Below are positions 47,840-56,653 of a stretch of DNA of 64,000 bases, piece after piece. The stretch is taken from the NCBI GenBank assembly GCA_016790705.1, contig JAEUOT010000025.1, forward strand, positions 1 through 64,000, in the 5' to 3' direction. The position numbers and the translations under genes were made by a program. The notes under the pieces are model-generated. The model searched no databases. It was not told the origin of the DNA and saw only the letters and a program-made list of their open reading frames with translations. The DNA is from Hydrogenophaga sp. Its GTDB lineage: Bacteria > Pseudomonadota > Gammaproteobacteria > Burkholderiales > Burkholderiaceae_C. Numbering within the stretch: the stretch's first letter is position 1; every line of letters starts with the position of its first letter.

Positions 47840-48415
47840 TCAGATCTTGCCGACCAGATCGAGGCTGGGAGCCAGGGTCTTCGCGCCTTCCTTCCACTTG
47901 GCCGGGCAGACCTGGCCAGGGTTGGCGGCGGTGAACTGGGCAGCCTTGAGCTTGCGCAGGGTTTCCGACACGTCGCGGGCGATTTCGTTGGAGTGGATTT
48001 CCAGGGTCTTGATCACGCCATCGGGGTTGATCACGAAGGTGCCGCGCAGGGCCAGACCTTCTTCGGCAATGTGCACACCGAAGGCGTTGGTCAGAGCGTG
48101 CGTCGGGTCGCCCACCAGCGGGAACTTGGCCTTGCCCACGGCGGGGCTGGTTTCGTGCCACACCTTGTGCGAGAAGTGGGTGTCGGTGGTGACGATGTAG
48201 ACCTCGGCGCCAGCCTTCTGGAACTCGGCGTAGTTGTCGGCGGCGTCTTCGATTTCGGTCGGGCAGTTGAAGGTGAAGGCGGCCGGCATGAAGATCAGCA
48301 CGGACCACTTGCCCTTGAGGGATTGCTCGGTCACCTCGATGAACTCGCCCTTGCCGGCGCGGTTGACGAAGGCGGTGGTCTTGAACGGCTGAACTTGCGT
48401 GTTGATCAGGGACAT
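47840..48415 (-). CDS. ahpC: Alkyl hydroperoxide reductase subunit C (2-Cys peroxiredoxin)
   Basis: AhpC reduces H2O2, organic peroxides and peroxynitrite. The 191-aa product contains the peroxidatic cysteine in FTFNCPTEIEDAADNYAEF near residue 50 (Asn instead of the more common Val before the Cys), YIVTTDTHFSHKVWHET, LRGTFVINPDGVIK and the resolving cysteine in GQVCPAKWKEG near residue 170. The ATG at 48415 (AGGAAA upstream) gives the family N-terminus SLINTQVQPFK. A consensus OxyR half-site lies 60-75 bases upstream. Confidence 0.96.
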   Translation of the reverse strand: MSLINTQVQPFKTTAFVNRAGKGEFIEVTEQSLKGKWSVLIFMPAAFTFNCPTEIEDAADNYAEFQKAGAEVYIVTTDTHFSHKVWHETSPAVGKAKFPLVGDPTHALTNAFGVHIAEEGLALRGTFVINPDGVIKTLEIHSNEIARDVSETLRKLKAAQFTAANPGQVCPAKWKEGAKTLAPSLDLVGKI

Positions 48416-48475
48416 GGTTTTTCCTGTGACAGGTTGAAGGAAGACGTAGCGATGGATATCGCGACGGGGGAAATC

Positions 48476-48490
48476 ATAGCTCAGACCTAT
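48476..48490. promoter_or_regulatory. OxyR binding site upstream of ahpC
   Basis: ATAGCTCAGACCTAT on the plus strand (ATAGGTCTGAGCTAT on the minus) matches every defined base of the OxyR consensus ATAGnTnnnAnCTAT. It lies 61-75 bases upstream of the ahpC start codon, overlapping a possible -10 (TATGAT). The second half of a full tetrameric site is weak. Confidence 0.7.
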
Positions 48491-48582
48491 TGAAAGTCCG
48501 GATTGGTAGTTTGCATGGCCCCGATAGGATTTATTGCTCTGCAGCATGCATCCGGCCCGAAGTGCATCGCGCATAGATTTTT

Positions 48583-48602
48583 ATTGCGAATCGTTCGCAT
48601 TT
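48583..48602. promoter_or_regulatory. Fur box upstream of the TonB receptor
   Basis: ATTGCGAATCGTTCGCATTT contains the perfect inverted repeat TGCGAA-TCG-TTCGCA, the typical betaproteobacterial Fur-box form. It overlaps the promoter of a siderophore-receptor gene, so iron repression is expected. A second box with the shared CGCATTTA end lies before the tonB operon. Confidence 0.75.
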
Positions 48603-48612
48603 AACATATCAT
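48584..48612 (+). promoter_or_regulatory. Promoter of the TonB-dependent receptor gene
   Basis: TTGCGA (48584-48589) and TATCAT (48607-48612) are exactly 17 bases apart, matching four and five of six consensus bases. The Fur box covers the -35 element and most of the spacer, as expected for iron repression. The start codon is 68 bases downstream. Confidence 0.55.
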
Positions 48613-48680
48613 CACGCCTCCAGCCAGCCACAGCGTCTCCCGTTGAAGCCAGCCGACAACCCGTTTGCCCCTGAGCTTCC

Positions 48681-50990
48681 ATGTCCCAACGCCGCCCTTC
48701 GAACACACCCGCCCCTGCATCTCCGGTTCCCAGCGTCGCCCTGCCCCTGGGCGCCATGCTGCTGGCCAGCTCCTTCGGGGCGCTGGCCCAGAACACCCCC
48801 TCGACCCAGGACAAACCGCTGCCGACCGTGGTGGTGCGCGAGAAAGCCCTTGCGGTCGAAGGCAAGGACACGGTGCAGGCCACCAACACCTCGATCAGCA
48901 AGGGCAGGCAGCAGTTGCGCGACATCCCGCAGTCGGTGACCGTGGTGACCGAGCGCCTGATCGACGACCGCAACCTCGACACGCTCAAGGAAGCGCTGAA
49001 AAACACCGCCGGCATCACCTTCCAGGCGGCCGAGGGCGGCGAAGAAGACATCCGGCTGCGCGGTTTCGCCCTGCAATCGACCGGCGACCTGTTCATCGAC
49101 GGCATGCGCGATCCGGCCATCTACGACCGCGACACCTTCAACCTCGACCGCATGGAAGTGCTGCGCGGCTCGGCGTCGATGCTGTTCGGCCGCGGCTCGA
49201 CCGGTGGCGCGGTCAACCAGGTCAGCAAGACCCCGCGACTGATCGACGAACACCAGGTCGACCTCACCGTGGGCACCCACAACTTCGTGCGCGCCACCGG
49301 CGACTTCAACATCAGGACCGGCGAGAGCTCAGCCCTGCGCCTGAACGCCATGGTCAACAAGGCCGACAACAACGGCAGCGGCTCCAGCATCGACAAGCGC
49401 GGCATGGCTGTCAGCTACCGCACCGGCATCGGCGAACAGGACGAGTTCCTGGGCAGCCTCTACCACCTGGACAACAACAACGGCATCAACTACGGCATGC
49501 CGTTCATCGCACCCAAGGCCGGATCCAATGACCGCGTGCTGCTGCCGGTCGACCCCGACACCAACTACGGCCTGGCGAGCGACTACAACGACTCCAGCGC
49601 CACCATCGCCGGTTTCGCCCACACCCACCGATTCAGCCGCGACAGCGAGCTCAAGACCCAGGTGCGCGTCGGCCAATTCGACCGCGACCTGCGCTCCGGC
49701 GCCATCCGTCTGTGCACCCGCACGGTGAACCCGCAAACCGGCGCCGTCACCAACCCGAACTGCCCGGGCACCGCCTCGCTGGCCAACCTGAGCAACAGCA
49801 CCATCCTGACCCGCGGCAACCACCTGAAGATCCAGAAGATGGACACGGTGCAGGCGCAATCCGACTTCAGCAGCACGTTCGACGCGCTGGGCGTCAGGCA
49901 CGAACTGCTGGCGGGTGTCGATGTGTCGCGCGAGAAGCGCACGGTCTACACCGACCGTTCGTCAGCCCAAGGCGGGGTCACCCTCACCAAGCCGACCACC
50001 ACCATCGGCACGCCCGAGGACGGCGCCTCGGTCGACGAATCGCGTCGCGTGCTGCGCGTCAACAACGCCTACGTGTCCACCGGTGTGGGCGCCTATGTGC
50101 AGGACATGATCCAGGTCGCGCCGGCGTGGAAAGTGGTCGGTGGCCTGCGCTACGACAACCTCAGCGGCGACTACGACATCAACACCATCCCGACCTCGGC
50201 CGCCGGCCCGGTGTCGACGACCGGGTACCGCATGCACGTGGCCGAGTTCAGCCCGCGCATCGGCGCGCTCTACCAGCCCACGCCGCTGCACTCCTTCCAC
50301 ATCTCGGCGGGCCAGTCGTTCAATACCTCGGGCGACGCCTATTCGCTCAGCGCCGCCAACGCCGACACCGCGCCAGAAAAGAGCGTCAACCTCGAAATCG
50401 GCGCCAGGCTCGACTCCGAGGACAAGCGCTTCTCCACCCGCCTGGCCCTGTTCCAGTCGACCAAATACAACGAGCGCAACACCGACCCCGAGCGTCCGGT
50501 GACCGTGCTCAGCGGCAAGCGCCACGTGGCCGGCTTCGAGGCCGATGTCACCGGGCGGCTGACGCCCCAGTGGGAAGTCTTTGCGTCGTACATGTGGCTG
50601 CCGGTCGCCAAGGTGGACAAGGCCGCCCCCTGCCCCGCCACGGGCGCTTGCACCCAGGCCACCATCGGCGAACGCCCGGGTGACCGCCCGGCCCTCACGC
50701 CCGAGCACAGCGGCACGGTGTGGACCACCTACCAGTTCACGCCCCGCCTGCGCCTGGGTGCCGGCGTGAACTTCCGCAGTGCGCAAAGCCCGATCCGGGT
50801 CGACTGGAAGGTGCCGGCCTACGCCACGGTCGACCTGATGGCCGAGTACGTGTTCGACTTCGACCGGTTCTCGATCAAGGCCTACCTGGCCAACGCGGCC
50901 GACAAGCTGTACGCCGACCAGATCTACCCCGCGCACTACGTGCCGGGGGCCGGACGCACGCTGCAGGTCACGGCCAGCCTGAAGTTCTGA
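48681..50990 (+). CDS. TonB-dependent catecholate siderophore receptor (Fiu-like)
   Basis: This 769-aa outer-membrane receptor has a signal peptide ending near ASSFGALAQ (residue 36) and a TonB-box-like [10 protein letters not shown]. The plug domain shows [31 protein letters not shown], the [10 protein letters not shown] block and the [26 protein letters not shown] signature. A C-terminal 22-strand barrel ends in [12 protein letters not shown] with the terminal Phe needed by the Bam machinery. The resemblance to Fiu and the PiuC gene next to it indicate a catecholate-type ligand. The gene is under a Fur box. Confidence 0.93.
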   Translation: MSQRRPSNTPAPASPVPSVALPLGAMLLASSFGALAQNTPSTQDKPLPTVVVREKALAVEGKDTVQATNTSISKGRQQLRDIPQSVTVVTERLIDDRNLDTLKEALKNTAGITFQAAEGGEEDIRLRGFALQSTGDLFIDGMRDPAIYDRDTFNLDRMEVLRGSASMLFGRGSTGGAVNQVSKTPRLIDEHQVDLTVGTHNFVRATGDFNIRTGESSALRLNAMVNKADNNGSGSSIDKRGMAVSYRTGIGEQDEFLGSLYHLDNNNGINYGMPFIAPKAGSNDRVLLPVDPDTNYGLASDYNDSSATIAGFAHTHRFSRDSELKTQVRVGQFDRDLRSGAIRLCTRTVNPQTGAVTNPNCPGTASLANLSNSTILTRGNHLKIQKMDTVQAQSDFSSTFDALGVRHELLAGVDVSREKRTVYTDRSSAQGGVTLTKPTTTIGTPEDGASVDESRRVLRVNNAYVSTGVGAYVQDMIQVAPAWKVVGGLRYDNLSGDYDINTIPTSAAGPVSTTGYRMHVAEFSPRIGALYQPTPLHSFHISAGQSFNTSGDAYSLSAANADTAPEKSVNLEIGARLDSEDKRFSTRLALFQSTKYNERNTDPERPVTVLSGKRHVAGFEADVTGRLTPQWEVFASYMWLPVAKVDKAAPCPATGACTQATIGERPGDRPALTPEHSGTVWTTYQFTPRLRLGAGVNFRSAQSPIRVDWKVPAYATVDLMAEYVFDFDRFSIKAYLANAADKLYADQIYPAHYVPGAGRTLQVTASLKF

Positions 50991-50998
50991 GGACCGGC

Positions 50999-51688
50999 AT
51001 GCTGCTGACACTGCCGGACATCCTCTCGGCCGACGACCTGTGCGAGGCGCGGCAGTTGCTGCGCGCCGCCCCCTGGACCGACGGCCGCGAGAGCGCGGGC
51101 CCGCAGGCCCGCACCGTCAAGAACAACCAGCAGTTGCCGCACGACTGCGAGGCCGCCACCCGCATCCGGCAACGGGTGCTGGATGGCCTGAACCGCTCGG
51201 CGCTGTTCTTCAGCGCCGCGCTGCCGCTGCGCATCCTCACGCCGCGCATCAACCGCTACAGCGGTGAACACAACACCTACGGCAACCACATCGACAACGC
51301 CGTGCGGCTCAAGGCCACCACCGCCGGCACCGAGTACGTGCGCACCGACGTCTCCTGCACCGTGTTCCTGAACGACCCCGACGACTACGAGGGCGGGGAA
51401 CTGACGGTCAGCGACACCTACGGCACGCGCGGCGTCAAGCTGCCCGCAGGGCACGCCGTCCTGTACCCCGGCACCAGCCTGCACCAGGTCACGCCGGTCA
51501 CGCGAGGCGAGCGCCTGGCCTGCTTCCTCTGGGTGCAGAGCATGGTCCGCAGCGACGAACAGCGTCGCCTGCTCTACGAGCTCGACATGAACCTGCTGGC
51601 CTTGCGCCAGCGGCATGGCGAAACCGCCGAAACGACCGGACTGACCGGCACGTACCACAACCTGCTGCGCATGTGGGCAGAGACATGA
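50999..51688 (+). CDS. piuC: PKHD-type Fe(II)/2-oxoglutarate dioxygenase, PiuC/YbiX-like
   Basis: The 229-aa protein has the double-stranded beta-helix dioxygenase core. [22 protein letters not shown] carries the H-x-D iron ligands, [16 protein letters not shown] follows, then [21 protein letters not shown] with the distal His and the 2-oxoglutarate arginine. PiuC and YbiX genes lie beside catecholate-siderophore receptors such as Fiu and PiuA; the substrate is not established. The gene starts 8 bases after the receptor stop and overlaps the following FMN enzyme's possible start, so the three genes are co-transcribed. Confidence 0.93.
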   Translation: MLLTLPDILSADDLCEARQLLRAAPWTDGRESAGPQARTVKNNQQLPHDCEAATRIRQRVLDGLNRSALFFSAALPLRILTPRINRYSGEHNTYGNHIDNAVRLKATTAGTEYVRTDVSCTVFLNDPDDYEGGELTVSDTYGTRGVKLPAGHAVLYPGTSLHQVTPVTRGERLACFLWVQSMVRSDEQRRLLYELDMNLLALRQRHGETAETTGLTGTYHNLLRMWAET

Positions 51689-52869
51689 GGGGCCCCCACG
51701 CTCCGCCGCTGCGCGGGTCGCTGCCCCAGGACGGGGAAGGGACCCGGTCGGTGCCGGGTCCGGGGGCTGATCCGGCTTGGGGCGGCCCAGCGCCGGATCA
51801 TCGCGCGCCCTCCACCCTCGCAGACCACGAGCAGAAGGCCCGCGAGCTGCTCGATCCGACCGCATGGGCCTATCTGTTCGGCGGCGCGGCCGACGAGATC
51901 ACGCTGCGCGCCAACCAGCAAGCCTGGCAGGACCTGCACTTGCGTCCCCGGGTCCTCCAGGATCTGTCGGAAGGCCACACGCGAGTGAACCTGCTGGGCC
52001 GCACGCTGGCACACCCCATCCTGGTCGCTCCGATGGCGTACCAGCGGCTGGCCCACCCACAGGGCGAGGCGGCGAGCGCGCTCGCGGCGGCGGTGCTGGG
52101 CGCCGGGTATGTGCTCAGCACCCAGGCGTCGGTCCTCCTGGAAGACGTGGCGCCGCTCGTGCTGGGTGAACCGGCGCGTGGCCCGCTCTGGTTCCAGCTC
52201 TATCTGCAATCCGAGCGTGACCGCACGCTGGGTCTGGTGCGGCGAGCCGAAGCGGCGGGCTTCGAGGCGTTGGTGCTGACGGTCGATGCGCCGGTACAAG
52301 GCCCGCGCGACCGCGAGCGCCGCTCGGGCTTTGTGCTGCCGCCGGGCATTGCCGCCGTCAACCTGCCGCCGCCACATCCTGCGGCCGGCGCGCGCGGCAG
52401 CCTGTTCGACAACCTGCTGCGCACCAGCCCGACCTGGGACGACCTGGCCTGGCTGCGCAGCCAGACGAACCTGCCCATCCTGCTCAAAGGCATCACCCAC
52501 CCCGATGACGCCCGGCTGGGCATCGAGCACGGTGCGGCCGGCCTGATCGTCTCCAACCACGGGGGTCGCACGCTGGACACGATGCCCGCCACGGCCACCC
52601 TGCTGCCCGACGTGGTCGCGGTGGCGAACGGCAAGGTGCCGGTGCTGGTCGACGGCGGCATCCGCCGCGGCACCGATGTGTTCAAGGCGCTGGCGCTGGG
52701 AGCCACCGCCGTGATGCTCGGCCGCCCGGTGCTGCATGGCCTGGCGACGGGGGGCGCGAACGGCGTGGCCCATGTGCTGCGCCTGCTGATCGACGAACTG
52801 GAGATCGCCATGGCGCTCTGTGGTTGCAGTTCACCGGACCAGATCGCCGAGCGACATCTGCACGCCTGA
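51685..52869 (+). CDS. FMN-dependent alpha-hydroxy-acid oxidase/dehydrogenase
   Basis: This 394-aa member of the lactate dehydrogenase (cytochrome)/glycolate oxidase family has [20 protein letters not shown] near residue 55, [33 protein letters not shown], then [14 protein letters not shown] with the catalytic histidine and [18 protein letters not shown] for FMN phosphate binding. The N-terminal 40 residues ([16 protein letters not shown]...) are encoded by what looks like a dispersed GC-rich repeat and have no family counterpart, so the true start is uncertain and may lie further in. It is the third gene of the receptor-piuC unit; a role in iron nutrition is unproven. Confidence 0.85.
   Translation: MRGPHAPPLRGSLPQDGEGTRSVPGPGADPAWGGPAPDHRAPSTLADHEQKARELLDPTAWAYLFGGAADEITLRANQQAWQDLHLRPRVLQDLSEGHTRVNLLGRTLAHPILVAPMAYQRLAHPQGEAASALAAAVLGAGYVLSTQASVLLEDVAPLVLGEPARGPLWFQLYLQSERDRTLGLVRRAEAAGFEALVLTVDAPVQGPRDRERRSGFVLPPGIAAVNLPPPHPAAGARGSLFDNLLRTSPTWDDLAWLRSQTNLPILLKGITHPDDARLGIEHGAAGLIVSNHGGRTLDTMPATATLLPDVVAVANGKVPVLVDGGIRRGTDVFKALALGATAVMLGRPVLHGLATGGANGVAHVLRLLIDELEIAMALCGCSSPDQIAERHLHA
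51687..51798. repeat. GC-rich dispersed-repeat-like segment
   Basis: This stretch (GGGGCCCCCACGCTCCGCC... to GGGGCGGCCCAGCGCC) resembles from memory a short intergenic repeat common in Comamonadaceae-type genomes, usually found just after stop codons. It starts at the piuC stop and contains internal palindromes such as GGACCCGG/CCGGGTCC-like blocks. It supplies the first codons of the FMN enzyme as annotated. The recall cannot be verified here. Confidence 0.4.
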
Positions 52870-52905
52870 CCCGGTCTTTTCCAAAAAAATCTTTGATTCC
52901 TCATA

Positions 52906-52927
52906 TTTGAGAACGATTCGCATTTAT
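52906..52927. promoter_or_regulatory. Fur box upstream of the tonB-exbBD-hemP operon
   Basis: TTTGAGAACGATTCGCATTTAT matches the Fur-box form seen before the receptor gene and overlaps a TATACT -10 element at 52925-52930. It precedes the micro-ORF and tonB, so the whole energy-transduction operon should be iron-repressed. Confidence 0.7.
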
Positions 52928-52968
52928 ACTGAACCCACATCGCACCCTACGCCGACAAACCCGACACC

Positions 52969-53046
52969 ATGGCCAACACACTCTTCTCTCTCCTGGGCAG
53001 CTTCGTGTTGCTGGTCGGCGCCCTTGGCTGGGTGTTCCGCCGCTGA
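52969..53046 (+). CDS. 25-aa hydrophobic micro-protein before tonB
   Basis: An ATG-initiated ORF encodes MANTLFSLLGSFVLLVGALG followed by WVFRR, a single predicted transmembrane helix with a positive C-terminus, the pattern of a small inner-membrane protein. It lies 39 bases after the putative -10 and 29 bases before tonB, as first gene of the Fur-controlled operon. There is no strong ribosome site. It is too short for routine gene finding, and its reality rests on the protein-like composition and position. Confidence 0.5.
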   Translation: MANTLFSLLGSFVLLVGALGWVFRR

Positions 53047-53075
53047 GCCTGTGCCGCCTGCACCCGCCTACACTC

Positions 53076-53801
53076 ATGAACTCCGCCGTCCTCGGCTCCC
53101 CCTTCGCACCCGCCGCGCCACCGCAACGCGCCGCATCGAACCAAGCACCCCGCATGGACCGTCGCCTGATGATCGTGGCTTCCGTGATCGGCCTGCATGT
53201 CGCGGGCCTCTGGGCGCTGCAGGCCGGACTGCTGCGGCGCGCCGTGGAGCTGGTGGTGCCGGTGTCGGTGATGGCCGACCTGATCGAGCCGCCCCGGCCC
53301 CAGGTCACGCCCGAGCCGACACCCGCCAGGCCAGCGCCGGCATCCAAGACCGTGGCGCCCACGCCCCGCGTAGCGCAAACGCCCAGCCCCATGCCCCTGG
53401 CGGTGGCCGATCCCAAGCCGGCGCCGCAAGCCCCCAGCGGCGTGGTCGCATCGGAACCGGTCATGCCGGCGGCACCATCCCCAGCCGAGTCGGCAACGAC
53501 GAAACCCGCACCGGCGCCGGCCCGCGCGTCCAACGACGTGCGGGACAGCTTTCAGGACCTGCCCCCGCCGCCCTACCCCGCCATGTCCAACCGGTTGCGC
53601 GAGGAAGGCAGCGTCCACCTCGACATCACGGTCGAATCCGACGGATCGGCCAGCCGCGTCGTGGTTGCCCGATCAAGCGGCTTCCCTCGCCTCGACGATG
53701 CCGCCGTAAAGGCTGCCCTGCGCTGGCGCTATGTGCCCCGCAGCGGCGGCTCGCCCCGCCCCGACACCTACCAGTACGTCGTGCGTTTCGAACTCCACTG
53801 A
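53076..53801 (+). CDS. tonB: Energy transducer TonB
   Basis: TonB transmits inner-membrane proton-motive force to outer-membrane receptors. The 241-aa protein has a cytoplasmic N-terminus, one transmembrane helix (LMIVASVIGLHVAGLWALQAGLL, about 30-52, with the conserved His), a Pro/Ala-rich periplasmic spacer (70-165) and the C-terminal domain PPPPYPAMSNRLREEGSVHLDITVESDG...LDDAAVKAALRWRYVP. It lies upstream of exbB and exbD in the same operon. The frame is intact and the length normal. Confidence 0.93.
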   Translation: MNSAVLGSPFAPAAPPQRAASNQAPRMDRRLMIVASVIGLHVAGLWALQAGLLRRAVELVVPVSVMADLIEPPRPQVTPEPTPARPAPASKTVAPTPRVAQTPSPMPLAVADPKPAPQAPSGVVASEPVMPAAPSPAESATTKPAPAPARASNDVRDSFQDLPPPPYPAMSNRLREEGSVHLDITVESDGSASRVVVARSSGFPRLDDAAVKAALRWRYVPRSGGSPRPDTYQYVVRFELH

Positions 53802-53838
53802 AACGCCACCTTCACAGACCGCTCGCCGATTTCTCACC

Positions 53839-54573
53839 ATGGACACCACCGTCACCACCTCGGGCCTCGCCCACGTCTGGTCGCAAGGCGACGCCGTCAC
53901 CCGCACCGTGGCCCTTGTGCTGCTGGGCATGTCGCTGGCGACCTGGATCATCCTGCTGTGGAAGCTGCTGGACCAGCGCACCCAGCGCCGCCAGGCCAAG
54001 GCCTGCGAAGGCTTCTGGCACAGCGCCGACTTCGCCGAGGGCCTGGACAAACTCGGCCCGGCCGACCACAACCCCTACCGGGCCCTGGCGGTCGAGGGCC
54101 GTGAAGCCCAGCGCCACATCCTGCACAGAGACGGCCGCCAGACCCCGCAACTGCACGACAGCCTCGATGTGAGCGACTGGATCGAGCGCTGCCTGCGCCG
54201 CGCCCTGGATGACCACACCGCCCGTGCCCAGAGCGGCCTGCCGGTGCTCGCCTCGGTGGCATCGACCGCGCCCTTCGTCGGCCTGTTCGGCACGGTCTGG
54301 GGCATCTACCACGCCCTGCTGGGCATCGGCGCCGCCGGCCAGGTCAGCATCGACCAGGTGGCTGGCCCGATTGGCGAGGCGCTGATCATGACCGCGCTCG
54401 GTCTGGTGGTCGCGATTCCGGCCGTGCTGGGCTACAACGCGCTGGTGCGCGGCAACAAGAACGTGATGCACCAGCTCAACCGCTTTGCCCACGACCTGCA
54501 CGCCTACTTCGTCACCGGTGCCCGCGTCGCCAGCGGCGGCGACGCCAAGGTGCTGCCAATGAAGAAGGCCTGA
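53839..54573 (+). CDS. exbB: Biopolymer transport protein ExbB (MotA/TolQ/ExbB)
   Basis: The 244-aa product has three transmembrane segments (VALVLLGMSLATWIILLWKL near 25, SVASTAPFVGLFGTVWGIYHALLGI near 150, PIGEALIMTALGLVVAIPAVLGYNALV near 185). The family motif GLPVLASVASTAPFVGLFGTVWGI forms the pentameric channel core. The ATG at 53839 begins the conserved region; the frame is open within tonB. With ExbD it powers TonB. Confidence 0.94.
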   Translation: MDTTVTTSGLAHVWSQGDAVTRTVALVLLGMSLATWIILLWKLLDQRTQRRQAKACEGFWHSADFAEGLDKLGPADHNPYRALAVEGREAQRHILHRDGRQTPQLHDSLDVSDWIERCLRRALDDHTARAQSGLPVLASVASTAPFVGLFGTVWGIYHALLGIGAAGQVSIDQVAGPIGEALIMTALGLVVAIPAVLGYNALVRGNKNVMHQLNRFAHDLHAYFVTGARVASGGDAKVLPMKKA

Positions 54574-54590
54574 GCGCGGAGGACACCACC

Positions 54591-55004
54591 ATGGCCATCG
54601 GAACCCAGGACGACAGCGACGACATGCTGGCCGAGATCAACATGATCCCGTTCATCGACGTGATGCTGGTGCTGCTGATCATCTTCATCATCACCGTGCC
54701 GGTGATCAAGCACGCGGTGAAGGTCGACCTGCCACGCGCCAGCAACGAGAAGCTGGTCGACAAGCCGCAGAACGTGCGGCTGGCGGTGGACGCCAGCGGC
54801 GCCTATTACTGGAACGACGCCCCGGTGTCCGACAGCGAGCTGTCGACCCAACTGGCCCGGATCGCCGCCATGGAGCCGCAGCCCGAGCTGCACATCCGGG
54901 GCGACAAGGCGGTGCGCTACGAACGGGTGGCACAGGCCATGGCCAGCGCCCAGCACGCCGGCGTGCGCAAGATCGGCTTCATTACGGAGCCTGCGCAGCC
55001 ATGA
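54591..55004 (+). CDS. exbD: Biopolymer transport protein ExbD
   Basis: ExbD (137 aa) has one transmembrane helix with the essential aspartate: AEINMIPFIDVMLVLLIIFIITVPV near residues 14-38. A periplasmic domain follows with VDLPRASNEKLVDKPQNVRLAVDASGAYYWNDAPVS and LHIRGDKAVRYERVAQAMASAQHAGVRKIGFITEP. It lies 17 bases after exbB and overlaps hemP by four bases. Confidence 0.95.
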   Translation: MAIGTQDDSDDMLAEINMIPFIDVMLVLLIIFIITVPVIKHAVKVDLPRASNEKLVDKPQNVRLAVDASGAYYWNDAPVSDSELSTQLARIAAMEPQPELHIRGDKAVRYERVAQAMASAQHAGVRKIGFITEPAQP

Positions 55005-55204
55005 CGCCGCGACCGACCTCCCACGACACGCCGGTTGAACCCCCGGCCGGCACGCCGGCAGAACCGACGCCCCGGAGCGTCCCGCCACCGATCCTGGACA
55101 GCCGTACCGTGCTGCAAGGCCGCAGTTCGGTGGCCATCGAACACAACGGCGCCGTCTACCGTCTGCAGACGACCCGCCAGGGCAAGCTCATCCTCACCAA
55201 GTGA
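55001..55204 (+). CDS. hemP: Hemin uptake protein HemP
   Basis: The 67-aa product has a variable Pro-rich first half and the HemP signature: SRTVLQGRSSVAIEHNGAVY followed by RLQTTRQGKLILTK. HemP proteins are small Fur-regulated factors needed for heme or siderophore utilisation in several proteobacteria and have been proposed to activate receptor genes. It overlaps exbD (ATGA) and ends the operon. The following 114 bases hold a small GGGGC/GCCCC hairpin and a T-run but no clean terminator. Confidence 0.9.
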   Translation: MTPRPTSHDTPVEPPAGTPAEPTPRSVPPPILDSRTVLQGRSSVAIEHNGAVYRLQTTRQGKLILTK

Positions 55205-55318
55205 GCGGCCCGACCTGAATTCACCCATCGTGGGGCGACCCGGGGTTGAACAATTCCCCGAGCGTCGTTTTTCGCCAGCCAGGGGGCCGGATGCCCCGTT
55301 AGCCAGGCTTTTTTCAGT

Positions 55319-55726
55319 TCACAGGCCGATGGCCGCGATGCCGGCCTTGGCCACCTGGGCGTCTTCGCTGGACTTCACGCCGCTGACACCGACGGCCCCG
55401 ATGCACTGGCCGTCCTTGATGATCGGCACCCCGCCTTCGAGCAGCCCCTGCACCGTCGGCGCGCTCAGGAACGAGGTGCGGCCCTGGTTGATCACGTCCT
55501 CGTACACCTTGCTCTCCTTGCGGCTGAGCGCGGCGGTATGGGCCTTGGCCGGTGCGATGTGGGAGGACATGGCCGGCGCGCCATCCAGGCGCTGCAACCA
55601 CAGCAGGTGACCGCCGTCGTCGACGATGGCGATGGTCACGGCCCACTGGTTGCTCAGTGCTTCAGCTTCGGCGGCTGCGGCAATGGTCTTGACGTCGGCG
55701 AGTTCGAGAAAGGCTTTGGTTTTCAT
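55319..55726 (-). CDS. GlcG/HbpS family heme-binding-like protein
   Basis: The 135-aa protein matches the DUF336 (GlcG/HbpS) pattern: LADVKTIAAAAEAEALSNQWAVTIAIVDDGGHLLWLQRLDGAP, AKAHTAALSRKES, then LEGGVPIIKDGQCIGAVGVSG and QVAKAGIAAIG. HbpS of Streptomyces binds heme; GlcG of E. coli is encoded with glycolate oxidase. Its place beside iron-uptake genes favours heme or redox binding, but this is inference. No signal peptide is seen, and the ATG at 55726 begins the conserved domain. Confidence 0.85.
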   Translation of the reverse strand: MKTKAFLELADVKTIAAAAEAEALSNQWAVTIAIVDDGGHLLWLQRLDGAPAMSSHIAPAKAHTAALSRKESKVYEDVINQGRTSFLSAPTVQGLLEGGVPIIKDGQCIGAVGVSGVKSSEDAQVAKAGIAAIGL

Positions 55727-55852
55727 GGATGGGTCCGTTGGTGGAGCGCTGAAACCGCGACGATACCCCGCCGATTGCATCACTGCATATCAAAACTGTT
55801 CTCACCCCGGGGACCAACGCCGGGGCCTCCTGCAGCCGGGAACCCTGGCGCC

Positions 55853-55858
55853 TACAAT
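55853..55858 (+). promoter_or_regulatory. Possible -10 element of the yccA-like gene
   Basis: TACAAT matches five of six bases of the sigma-70 -10 consensus and lies 43 bases before the start codon; GGAG precedes the ATG. No convincing -35 element is visible, so the call is weak. Confidence 0.3.
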
Positions 55859-55900
55859 GCGCCGCATCGCGTCACGGACGCGGCCACACAGGAGATTTCC

Positions 55901-56593
55901 ATGTCCGACAACATCCGCCCGGCCCCGTACGACACCCACACTGGCTACCTCCAGCAGCAGAACCGCGTGCTGCGCAACACCTACTGGCTGCTCGCCCTCT
56001 CGCTGTTGCCCACCGTGCTTGGCGCCTGGCTGGGCGTGGCCACCGGGATCACCCAGAGCCTGCGCGGCGGTCTGGGCCTGATCGTGTTCTTCGGTGGCGC
56101 ATTCGGCTTCATGTTCGCCATCGAGAAGACAAAGAATTCGGCAGCCGGTGTGCCGGTGCTGCTGGGCTTCACCTTCTTCATGGGTCTGATGCTCTCGCGC
56201 CTGATCGGCGCCATCCTGGGCCTGAGCAACGGCGCCAGCCTGATCATGACGGCCTTCGCGGGAACCGCGGGTGTGTTCACCGTGATGGCCAGCCTCTCCA
56301 CGGTCATCAAGCGCGACCTCTCGGGCATGGGCAAGTGGCTGCTCGTCGGCGCACTGGCCATCATGATCGGCGGCATCATCAACGTGTTCGTCGGCAGCAC
56401 GGCCATGTTCGCCACCATCGCGACGCTGGCCATCCTGATCTTCAGCGCCTACCTGCTGTACGACCTCAAGAGCATCGTCGACGGCGGCGAAACCAACTAC
56501 ATCACCGCCACGCTGGCGGTCTACCTCGACCTGTTCAACATCTTCCAGAGCCTGCTGTCGCTGCTGGGCATCTTTGGCGGCGAGCGCGACTGA
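55901..56593 (+). CDS. Bax inhibitor-1/YccA family membrane protein
   Basis: This 230-aa protein with seven predicted transmembrane helices belongs to the BI-1 (TMBIM/YccA) family: NTYWLLALSLLPTVLGAWLG, GLTFMGLMLS-like LGFTFFMGLMLSRLIGAILG, AFAGTAGVFTVMASLSTV and LLYDLKSIVDGGETNYITATLAVYLDLFNIFQSLLSLLG, which holds the conserved aspartates of the pH-sensing calcium leak site. E. coli YccA is a substrate and modulator of the FtsH protease. Its ribosome site GGAG is normal. The gene stands alone on the plus strand. Confidence 0.93.
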   Translation: MSDNIRPAPYDTHTGYLQQQNRVLRNTYWLLALSLLPTVLGAWLGVATGITQSLRGGLGLIVFFGGAFGFMFAIEKTKNSAAGVPVLLGFTFFMGLMLSRLIGAILGLSNGASLIMTAFAGTAGVFTVMASLSTVIKRDLSGMGKWLLVGALAIMIGGIINVFVGSTAMFATIATLAILIFSAYLLYDLKSIVDGGETNYITATLAVYLDLFNIFQSLLSLLGIFGGERD

Positions 56594-56653
56594 CGCCTCG
56601 GCTCAAGTTCCGGCCCACCCGGCCGAAATGGCAGGAAAGCTCCACTTCCTGCC

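Noticed and set aside
55205..55318. Terminator after hemP
   Set aside because: The GGGGC/GCCCC hairpin is separated from the T-run by too many bases, and the longer arms do not pair, so it is not listed as a terminator.
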